A model generated the notes under the pieces. That model saw nothing but the letters and a program-made list of their open reading frames with translations, was not told where the DNA came from and did no database searches. This document shows, piece by piece, positions 6,516-12,037 of a DNA stretch of 12,037 nt. The stretch's first letter is position 1; each line of letters starts with the position of its first letter. The DNA comes from Campylobacterales bacterium (GTDB lineage: Bacteria; Campylobacterota; Campylobacteria; Campylobacterales; QNZT01), in contig JALWKJ010000195.1 in the NCBI GenBank assembly GCA_027081495.1, forward strand, positions 1 to 12,037. The letters run 5' to 3'. The position numbers were made by a program, and so were the translations under genes.

Positions 6516-7034
6516 ATGAAAAAAATTGTATTAAGCGCTTTTTTAGCCGCGACTTTCGCTTTTGCGGGTAGTAACTCTCTGGCTTTGGATTTGGAACTTT
6601 TAGAAAAAGGAAAAACCGATATGACATACGAGTCGTTTTTCGATTTGGCAAAAAGCGGCGACATTGACGCTCAGACTATGCTTGGCGAAATGTATCTTGA
6701 AGGCATAATCGTTCAAAAAGATTATGAAAAAGCCTTTTTTTGGCTCGCAAAAGCCGCAAATAGCGACAACATAAAAGCCCAATACCTCTTAGGCACGATG
6801 TATGAAAACGGACTTCATGTAGCTAAAAATATCGATAGAGCGGTGAGTTGGTATAAAAAAGCGGCAAGCAGAGGCGATGTATTGGCACAGTTTAATTTAG
6901 CGTTGATCTATAAAGAGGGAAAAGGAGGAATCCAAAAGAGTATGCCCGAAGCGTTCAAGTGGTTGAAAATGGTTGAAAATTCTCAAAAAAGCTTTTCTTC
7001 AAATCTTAAGATGGCAAAGACGGATGCTTTGTAG
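6516..7034 (+). CDS. Secreted Sel1-repeat (tetratricopeptide-like) protein
   Basis: The 172-residue product starts with a classical Sec signal peptide, MKKIVLSAFLAATFAFA, with probable cleavage before Gly18, so it should act in the periplasm. After a short linker come three Sel1-like repeats, about 50-85, 86-121 and 122-158, each with the A-Q-LG-MY-G pattern followed by KA--W--KAA. Such repeats form alpha-alpha hairpins that bind other proteins. In Helicobacter they occur in the cysteine-rich Hcp family, but here the mature protein has no cysteine, so it is not a typical Hcp. No catalytic motif is visible and I cannot name a partner. It has its own promoter and a terminator at the stop codon, so it may be transcribed alone. 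Start and reading frame are well supported; specific function is unknown. Confidence 0.85.
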   Translation: MKKIVLSAFLAATFAFAGSNSLALDLELLEKGKTDMTYESFFDLAKSGDIDAQTMLGEMYLEGIIVQKDYEKAFFWLAKAANSDNIKAQYLLGTMYENGLHVAKNIDRAVSWYKKAASRGDVLAQFNLALIYKEGKGGIQKSMPEAFKWLKMVENSQKSFSSNLKMAKTDAL

Positions 7035-7048
7035 CATTCGTCTTTTAT
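7017..7048 (+). terminator. Intrinsic terminator at the end of the Sel1-repeat gene
   Basis: AAGACGGATGCT (7017-7028) pairs with AGCATTCGTCTT (7033-7044) around a TTGT loop, twelve pairs with one G-T, followed by TTAT. With the last stem bases this gives a TTTTAT run. The TAG stop of the upstream gene (7032-7034) sits inside the hairpin. On the opposite strand the T-run is weaker, but the structure may also stop transcripts coming from ftsZ, whose stop codon lies 21 bases beyond the stem. Confidence 0.8.
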
Positions 7049-7064
7049 CAAAAAGGAGCCTTAT

Positions 7065-8183
7065 TTAATCCATCTGTCTTCTTATGAATGTAGGAACATC
7101 TAAATCGTCGTCGGCTTCTAAAATATAATCGCCGTTAGCTATTTTTTTATAGTAGGGTATGGTAACAGACTCCTTTTGAGGTTTTTCGGGTGTATCCGAT
7201 GGAGGAGTCGTGTTATTGGAGGCTTTATTCGCACTTTCAAAGCCTGTAGCTACGATTGTGATTTTTACTTCGTTTTCGGCTAAAGATTCGTTTGTAGTCG
7301 TACCGAAAATCACTTCAGCATCCTCGTCGGCGCTGTCGTAAATTATATCCATCGCCTGTTGGATCTGAGTAAGCGGAAAGTTTGGATGCATATGAAAATG
7401 AACGAGTACGCCCATAGCTCCGTTGATGGACATGTTGTCAAGCAGCGGCGATTCGATAGCGTTTTTAACCGCTTCTATAGCGGCGTCGTCGCCTTCTGCT
7501 TCGCCGACTCCGAGTATCGCCATACCTTTGTGTCCCATGATGGTTTGAATATCCGCAAAGTCAACATTTATATCGTTTACTCCGGTTGAAAGAACAACGG
7601 CGCTCATACCTCCGACGGCTCTGCTTAAAACATCGTCAACAAGTTTAAAACTCTCTTTTATTCCGAGATTTTTATCGACGATCGAAAGAAGTTTGTCATT
7701 TGGAATCACTACTATAGAGTCGCTCTCTTTTTTCAATTCGCTAATGCCTTCTTCCGCTAGTTTCAATCTTTTTCTACCTTCAAATCCAAACGGTTTGGTA
7801 ACGACTGAAACGGTTAACGCGCCTACTTCTTTAGCGGCTTGAGCGACGATCGGAGCCGCTCCGGTACCCGTTCCTCCGCCAAAACCGGAAGCTATAAAAA
7901 CCATATCCGCGCCCTCGAGAGCCTCTTTTATGTCTTCAAAACTCTCAAGAGCGGATTCGCGGCCTACTTCGGGTTTCATACCCGCGCCCAGCCCTTTTGT
8001 TTTTCTCTCTCCAAGCTGTATTTTTACGGCGGCGTTTGAAGATTGCAGCGCTTGCGCATCGGTATTTGCGGCAATGAGACCTATGCTATCTACACCTTCG
8101 TTGATCATATGATTGATCATGTTTCCGCCGCCGCCGCCGACACCTATTACTTTTATCTGTGCGCCGATTGTTGTATTAGACAT
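7065..8183 (-). CDS. ftsZ: Cell division protein FtsZ
   Basis: FtsZ is the tubulin-like GTPase that polymerises into the division ring. The 372-residue protein has the nucleotide-binding start KVIGVGGGGGNMINHM (11-26), the tubulin signature GGGTGTG (102-108), and the NVDFAD T7 loop (206-211) that completes the active site of the neighbouring subunit. A variable linker (about 318-345) leads to the conserved tail DLDVPTFIRRQMD, the peptide that binds FtsA and other ring proteins. All key parts are intact. The ATG has a strong AAGGAG eight bases upstream and lies 21 bases after ftsA, so the two are co-transcribed. It is last in the division operon and converges on the Sel1-repeat gene. Confidence 0.98.
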   Translation of the reverse strand: MSNTTIGAQIKVIGVGGGGGNMINHMINEGVDSIGLIAANTDAQALQSSNAAVKIQLGERKTKGLGAGMKPEVGRESALESFEDIKEALEGADMVFIASGFGGGTGTGAAPIVAQAAKEVGALTVSVVTKPFGFEGRKRLKLAEEGISELKKESDSIVVIPNDKLLSIVDKNLGIKESFKLVDDVLSRAVGGMSAVVLSTGVNDINVDFADIQTIMGHKGMAILGVGEAEGDDAAIEAVKNAIESPLLDNMSINGAMGVLVHFHMHPNFPLTQIQQAMDIIYDSADEDAEVIFGTTTNESLAENEVKITIVATGFESANKASNNTTPPSDTPEKPQKESVTIPYYKKIANGDYILEADDDLDVPTFIRRQMD

Positions 8184-8204
8184 ATATTTTCTCCTTTTTG
8201 ATTG

Positions 8205-9563
8205 TTAGAACAGTTGTGTTATTCGATTCCAAAACTTGCGAAAACCGTCTTTCATAGACGGCTCGTCATCCACAAGAGCCGAAAAGTCGTTATCTGGAAG
8301 AGTGAGATCACCTTTTAACTCCTCTTCCTCCATCTCTTCATTCATGATATTTTGGATGGGACTCGGGTCGATCGTTTCGTCTTTGTATCTAAGTTTTTTG
8401 TTTGAATCCATCTCATACGGCGTAAAATATCCAAAACCGTATTGAATCAAGCCGATAGCCGTCGAAAACTCGGGTTCTTTAAGAGTTTCAAACATTCCTT
8501 CTATATTCTCTTCATTCGGTCTTGCCAGTCTAACCGGAATGTTGTTAAAAATCGCGGAGGCTAACTCTCTAATGCCTTCAAGTTTCGTCAAGCCGCCCGT
8601 TAGCACGATTCCCGCGGCTAGCTGATCTTTAAATCCGCTCTCTTTTATCGATTTTACGACCAAAAGAAGAGTCTCTTCGATTCTCGCATAAATAACATTC
8701 GTTACGATTTCCAAAGAGACTTCATGCGAGGTTCCTTCATCTCCGATTGCGGGAAGCTCTATCGTTTCATTGCTGTTTAGTTTTAAAGAGCCGTGATCCA
8801 GTTTTACTTTTTCCGCCGCGGTAATTGGAGTATGAAGAGCCATCGAGAGGTCGTTTGTAACATTTGCCGAGCCGACGCCTATAAAGTCGTTAAAGCGGAT
8901 AGAGTTGCCAAGATGTATGGCGATATTCGTAGTCGCGCCTCCCAGATCGACAACGGCTACGCCTAGCTCTTTTTCGTCGTCGTTGAGTACGGCGATACTT
9001 GAAGCGTATCCTGTCAATACTATATTGTCAATCTCCAATGAAGCCGATTTAACCGCTTTTTTGAGATTGTTTAGGCTTGATTTTAGCACCGTTATGATAT
9101 GAACCTGCACCTCGAGACGCGAGCCGTTCATGCCTAGAGGATCGTCGATATTCGTATGATCGTCAACTTTAAAATTATAAGGAAGCACATGCAGTTTTTC
9201 ATATTCGTTGGGAATATTGGCGTTGTGATCCGCCATCTGCATTACGCGGTTGATCTCTTTTATACCGATCTCTTTACCGGGCACATTTACCACTCCATGG
9301 CTATCGACGCTTTTGGTATATGCTCCCGATATCGATACGAGAACTTGATCAAAATGCGTGCCGGCGACTCTTTTCGCATCGTTTATGGCATGTTTTATCG
9401 ATCTTGACGCCAGTTCTATATTTGTAATAATGCCCTTTTTTATTCCCTGTGATTTCGATATACCGGCGCCCAGTATCTTTATGGCGCCGTTTTCGTTTTT
9501 TTGCGCAATTATCGCGCAAATTTTGGTTGATCCTATATCCACGCCCAAGATGATCATACTCAA
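8205..9563 (-). CDS. ftsA: Cell division protein FtsA
   Basis: FtsA is the actin-like ATPase that ties FtsZ filaments to the inner membrane. The 452-residue protein contains the phosphate-1 motif GVDIGSTKICAIIA (7-20), the SHS2 (1C) domain region (about 85-160), the phosphate-2 motif VVDLGGATTN (204-213) and an adenosine motif GIVLTGGLTKLEGI. The last residues, GFRKFWNRITQLF, form an amphipathic helix, the expected membrane-targeting tail, after an acidic linker. The start may be the TTG at 9561-9563 (taken here, three bases after the upstream stop, with AAAGGA six bases before it) or the ATG two codons later, with AAGG upstream. The difference is two residues. It lies between the PpiD-like gene and ftsZ; no ftsQ or other dcw gene is present. 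Confidence 0.96.
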   Translation of the reverse strand: MSMIILGVDIGSTKICAIIAQKNENGAIKILGAGISKSQGIKKGIITNIELASRSIKHAINDAKRVAGTHFDQVLVSISGAYTKSVDSHGVVNVPGKEIGIKEINRVMQMADHNANIPNEYEKLHVLPYNFKVDDHTNIDDPLGMNGSRLEVQVHIITVLKSSLNNLKKAVKSASLEIDNIVLTGYASSIAVLNDDEKELGVAVVDLGGATTNIAIHLGNSIRFNDFIGVGSANVTNDLSMALHTPITAAEKVKLDHGSLKLNSNETIELPAIGDEGTSHEVSLEIVTNVIYARIEETLLLVVKSIKESGFKDQLAAGIVLTGGLTKLEGIRELASAIFNNIPVRLARPNEENIEGMFETLKEPEFSTAIGLIQYGFGYFTPYEMDSNKKLRYKDETIDPSPIQNIMNEEMEEEELKGDLTLPDNDFSALVDDEPSMKDGFRKFWNRITQLF

Positions 9564-9566
9564 ACC

Positions 9567-11024
9567 TTATCCTTTAAAGTGTTTTTCTATCTTATATTTT
9601 TTCTGTAGAGTTTTAATCAACTCATCTTCAATTCGGCTCTTTTTAAGCATTTGCGCGCTTTTTTTGATATCCGCCTCTTTCTCTTTGAATTTTTCTTCAT
9701 CAAAAAGTTTTTGATCCGTTATCTCATATACGAGCGCCTTTTTATCAAACAGATAGTAGCCGGTTTTTTGCGTAGAAGTAAAGAGATAATTTAAAAAGCG
9801 CGTCGATTCGTTTTTATCGAGCATGTCGAGTTTATCGACATCGTCTTTATTTATGAAGCCGATCTCTTTCGCGTTTTTCAAAGAGCTAAGTTCGTTTTTT
9901 GCTTTTTGTTTAAGTTCCTCTTTGATCTTTAAGGTCGTTAAATCGGCTTTTGCCATGGTTTTCGCTTTTTCGAAGTCCAAAGGTTTAGGATTGTTGATCG
10001 CAACCAGTTTCGCGGTCATATAACCATCTTTTAGTTCGATCGTTTTTATATAAGAGCCTATCGGGGTTTTATGAAGCTTTTGAGTTTCTATCTCGCTTTC
10101 TCCTTCAACGATCATCTCTGTTTTACCTTTTAATTTACCGCTTTTTAGCGCAAGGTATTTTTTCAAAATCGCGGTTTTGGCTTTTTTCTTTTTTAACCTT
10201 TGCGCTACTTTCTCTTTCGCTTTTTCAAAAGGGAGGATTTTGTCGTCTTCGCCTTTAAAGAGTCCTTTGTGCTCGTCGTAGTACTCTTTTAAACTTTCAT
10301 CGTTGACTTCTATCTCGTCGCTATTTACTCTTATCGCTTCTATCTCATAACTTCTTTTGCTAAGATAAGAGTCTTTATGTTCTTGCCAGAATTTTTTCAG
10401 CTCTTCATCGGTTATGTTTATATCTTTGGAGTCGATAGAGAGGGTTTTTACTTTTAGTTTATCTTCCATATACGCCGAAGAATAAAGCATTTTCGTTTCA
10501 AGCGAAGTCGCCGGTAAATTTAACAGAGAATTCAACTTTTCGATAATGATCTCTTTCTCTATGCCCTTTTCAAAACTTCTAGCATCGCTTCTGATACTCT
10601 TTAAAACTTGAAAATAGCGCTCTTTGCTAAAGCGACCGTTTTCTTTAAAAGAGTCTATGGAGTGAAGTTTAGAAACGATTTCCTCATCCAAAGCGATTAT
10701 GCCGTGATCGCTTGCGTAATTGAGCAAAAGCGCTTCTTGGATAAGTTGGTTTAAGGCTATATCTTCAAGACGCAGCTCTTTGGCTTTTTCTTGCGTGAGT
10801 TGACCGCCGAGCATTTGATTATAATAGTTATAAAGATTCGAATACGCGCTTTGAAGCTCTTTTACCGTTATCTCTTTATTTCCCACCGTCGCTACGGAAT
10901 TTTTTTTGTCCTGGTTATAACTATAAGCTCCCCAGCCTACAAAACCGGCGCCTACAAATGCGATAGTGCTGATCCAGATAGTAACGACAAGATACTTCCT
11001 GTGCTTTTGCATCCATGAAATCAT
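9567..11024 (-). CDS. PpiD/SurA-type membrane-anchored periplasmic chaperone
   Basis: The 485-residue protein starts with a short cytoplasmic segment (ISWMQKHRK) and one membrane helix (about 11-33). Then comes a SurA N-terminal chaperone domain (about 40-185) with VATVGNKEITVKELQSAY and LNQLIQEALLLNYA, so it should face the periplasm. This is the layout of PpiD, which helps newly exported proteins fold at the Sec translocon. I cannot find a parvulin isomerase domain: the middle is rich in lysine and glutamate and lacks recognisable parvulin motifs. It may therefore be a chaperone only, although many databases would name it peptidylprolyl isomerase. A counterpart (Cj0694, from memory) lies upstream of ftsA in C. 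jejuni. It opens the operon with ftsA three bases downstream. AAGG precedes the ATG. Confidence 0.85.
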   Translation of the reverse strand: MISWMQKHRKYLVVTIWISTIAFVGAGFVGWGAYSYNQDKKNSVATVGNKEITVKELQSAYSNLYNYYNQMLGGQLTQEKAKELRLEDIALNQLIQEALLLNYASDHGIIALDEEIVSKLHSIDSFKENGRFSKERYFQVLKSIRSDARSFEKGIEKEIIIEKLNSLLNLPATSLETKMLYSSAYMEDKLKVKTLSIDSKDINITDEELKKFWQEHKDSYLSKRSYEIEAIRVNSDEIEVNDESLKEYYDEHKGLFKGEDDKILPFEKAKEKVAQRLKKKKAKTAILKKYLALKSGKLKGKTEMIVEGESEIETQKLHKTPIGSYIKTIELKDGYMTAKLVAINNPKPLDFEKAKTMAKADLTTLKIKEELKQKAKNELSSLKNAKEIGFINKDDVDKLDMLDKNESTRFLNYLFTSTQKTGYYLFDKKALVYEITDQKLFDEEKFKEKEADIKKSAQMLKKSRIEDELIKTLQKKYKIEKHFKG

Positions 11025-11052
11025 TGAGTTGCCTTTTTAACAATATAGATGA

Positions 11053-11084
11053 ATTATATTCTAATTAAATTAAACAGAATATAA
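11053..11084 (-). promoter_or_regulatory. Promoter of the PpiD-like/ftsA/ftsZ operon, within an inverted repeat
   Basis: On the minus strand AGAATATAATTC gives a perfect TATAAT (11053-11058), placing a start near 11046 and a leader of about 22 bases with AAGG before the ATG. The box is part of a 9-bp perfect inverted repeat, TTATATTCT (11054-11062) and AGAATATAA (11076-11084), with 13 bases between, which could be an operator for a dimeric regulator. A second TATAAT (11094-11099) lies 41 bases upstream and may serve as a tandem promoter. The rest of this 126-base gap is AT-rich with a weak hairpin, TTTAC/GTAAA (11112-11124), that may end the neighbouring transcript. Confidence 0.6.
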
Positions 11085-11150
11085 GTTTTGCTGATTATAA
11101 AATTATTAATATTTACTAGGTAAAGTATTTTATTGTTTTATAAGAAATGG

Positions 11151-11756
11151 TTAAAGTTTTGTGAGTGAGTGATTTTTTCTACCTATTTTATTATGTAGAG
11201 AATAATGAAGTATTTTGCAACTGTTTTCCAGTACGGCAATATTTTTTACAAGCGAGATAAGGTTTCTGTTATACGCATAGACGCCGTAGCCTTTTATCAC
11301 CATCATGTCTATATCGGCTTTTTTAAAGTGCTGATATATTTCATTAGGGGATCTTTCGTACCATGTATCGAAATTTTTAGGATCATATACTTCTATTTTG
11401 TCGAATTTCTCTTTTCCGAAATAATCTTTAGGATATATCGTAGAGAAATCAAGCGCGTAGGAGGTCGTAAAAGGGGGCATGGCGTATGCGATATATTTTG
11501 CGCTGCTGACATATTTGTAGATATTCGCGTGTATGTCCGAGTCGAGACTCGCTTCGTTCCATCTTCCGTCTTTTTTGGAGTGAAGCTCGATAAAATCGCT
11601 ATCTTGCATATCGTCGAAAATACTCTCTTTTTTATTTATGATAAACGAATCTTCTTCGAGTTTCGCGGAGATAGAGCCGTGAAATATACCGAGGAAATTT
11701 TTGCGAAACATCGATAGCGAGACATCTTTGAGCTCTTTAATAAGTCTGTTTTTCAT
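11151..11756 (-). CDS. Class II aldolase/adducin-like protein lacking the metal-binding histidines
   Basis: The 201-residue protein has the overall layout of the class II aldolase/adducin domain. It has an N-terminal RKNFLGIFHGSISAKL (18-33) where aldolases have a GNLS-type motif, SDIHANIYKYV (73-83) before the central strand, and VIKGYGVYAYNRNLISLVKNI (153-173) where the family has a GHG motif. The catalytic signature is gone. The usual HTHPP reads YAMPP (91-95), GHG reads GYG (156-158), and the acidic residue of the SSE motif is replaced in SLDS. Without these zinc ligands sugar-phosphate aldolase or epimerase activity is unlikely. The reading frame is intact, so it is probably a non-enzymatic or repurposed member. 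It is divergent from rsmH and upstream of the division operon. The ATG has a modest AAAGG ten bases upstream. The fold assignment is by pattern only. Confidence 0.7.
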   Translation of the reverse strand: MKNRLIKELKDVSLSMFRKNFLGIFHGSISAKLEEDSFIINKKESIFDDMQDSDFIELHSKKDGRWNEASLDSDIHANIYKYVSSAKYIAYAMPPFTTSYALDFSTIYPKDYFGKEKFDKIEVYDPKNFDTWYERSPNEIYQHFKKADIDMMVIKGYGVYAYNRNLISLVKNIAVLENSCKILHYSLHNKIGRKNHSLTKL

Positions 11757-11785
11757 GATAAAAAGACCTTTGTTTTGGTATTTTG

Positions 11786-11798
11786 TGATATTATATCA
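11786..11798. promoter_or_regulatory. Palindromic divergent promoter between the aldolase-like gene and rsmH
   Basis: TGATAT-T-ATATCA is a perfect palindrome around one base. On the minus strand it supplies TATAAT (11790-11795), giving a leader of about 27 bases for the aldolase-like gene. On the plus strand it supplies TATTAT (11789-11794), preceded by T-tracts at 11771-11776 and 11781-11784, whose start point would fall at or next to the A of the rsmH ATG. Both promoters share the same bases, so only one could be engaged at a time. Confidence 0.5.
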
Positions 11799-11800
11799 TC

Positions 11801-12037
11801 ATGATATTAAACGACATTCCACACACTCCCGTTTTGACAAAAGAGGTATTGGAGGCTTTTTCTGATATTAAGCAAGGTACGATAATCGACTGTACCCTGG
11901 GTTACGGGGGACATAGCGAAGCTCTTTTAAAATCAAACGATAATATAAAGATAATAGGAATCGATCAAGACGAAAGCGCCGTTTCGTTTTCAAAAAAGAG
12001 ACTTGAGGATTTCGGCGATAGAGCAACTATTTTACAC
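11801..12037 (+). CDS. rsmH: 16S rRNA (cytosine1402-N4)-methyltransferase, N-terminal part (cut by window edge)
   Basis: RsmH (MraW) methylates N4 of C1402 in 16S rRNA at the ribosomal P site. The 79 codons present begin MILNDIPHTPVLTKEVLEAF, the family start. They include the S-adenosylmethionine-binding motif IIDCTLGYGGHSEAL (about 28-42), followed by IIGIDQDESAVSFSKKRLEDF (51-71) with the acidic residue of the second strand. The rest of the gene, normally about 300 residues, lies past the right edge. The ATG at 11801 is the only plausible start, since an in-frame TGA stands at 11786-11788. There is no ribosome binding site before it, and the promoter-like TATTAT ends six bases upstream, which suggests a leaderless mRNA. 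In many bacteria rsmH heads the dcw cluster; here it is adjacent to but divergent from the division operon. Confidence 0.93.
   Translation, partial: MILNDIPHTPVLTKEVLEAFSDIKQGTIIDCTLGYGGHSEALLKSNDNIKIIGIDQDESAVSFSKKRLEDFGDRATILH

Noticed and set aside
9358..9714. Plus-strand frame of 118 codons with hydrophobic, phenylalanine- and serine-rich product opposite ftsA and the PpiD-like gene
   Set aside because: Its composition is what the reverse of lysine/glutamate-rich coding DNA gives, it has no ribosome binding site, and both genes opposite are certain.
11205..11717. Plus-strand frame of 170 codons opposite the aldolase-like gene
   Set aside because: The minus-strand frame has a family-like pattern, a start with ribosome binding site and a promoter. 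The plus-strand product is an irregular Phe/Ile/Arg-rich sequence typical of an antisense shadow.
1..12037. A new defence, mobile or biosynthetic system
   Set aside because: Every long gene has a housekeeping family or a known Campylobacterota neighbourhood. I found no integrase, transposase, toxin-antitoxin pair, CRISPR repeats or cluster of unknown genes with foreign composition.

Overview
The window looks like chromosomal housekeeping DNA from a Campylobacterota (Epsilonproteobacteria) member, probably an environmental lineage near Sulfurimonas or Sulfurovum. The evidence is a HobA homologue (the DnaA-associating factor known from Helicobacter and Campylobacter), a short HolB without a P-loop, an N-terminally extended FolP, and two gene blocks that from memory match the Campylobacter jejuni order: hemW / nudix-lysC-hobA-holB-folP, and rsmH / PpiD-like-ftsA-ftsZ. 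The DNA is moderately AT-rich. Promoters show good -10 boxes and T-tracts but no clear -35, as expected for this group. I see no tRNA, rRNA, CRISPR array, insertion sequence, phage gene or other sign of a recent island. No gap between genes reaches 300 bases.

Left part (minus strand): the first 95 codons of murA (peptidoglycan precursor synthesis) are cut by the window edge, with hemW (heme chaperone) upstream. The gap between them holds a TATAAT box that abuts a perfect 16-bp inverted repeat. This may be a structured murA leader, a short RNA or a tiny inverted-repeat element, and it is the least explained structure in the window.

Middle (plus strand): a divergent promoter region separates hemW from a tight cluster, rppH-lysC-hobA-holB-folP-aguB. 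Most junctions are ATGA overlaps or longer overlaps, so translation is probably coupled. The cluster mixes RNA 5'-end processing, aspartate-family amino acid synthesis, replication initiation, clamp loading, folate and polyamine synthesis. lysC carries a good internal ribosome binding site and in-frame ATG where other bacteria start a separate regulatory subunit. A promoter then precedes a secreted Sel1-repeat protein, which ends in a hairpin terminator facing ftsZ.

Right part (minus strand): a membrane-anchored PpiD/SurA-like chaperone, ftsA and ftsZ form a division operon driven from a promoter whose -10 box lies in a 9-bp inverted repeat. Upstream is a class II aldolase/adducin-like protein that appears to have lost its metal ligands. 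It is divergent from rsmH, which is cut by the right edge. A 13-base palindrome between the two can supply both -10 boxes, and rsmH looks leaderless.

Most of the window is conserved cell machinery. The items worth following are regulatory structures and unusual versions of known families, not a clear new multi-gene system.
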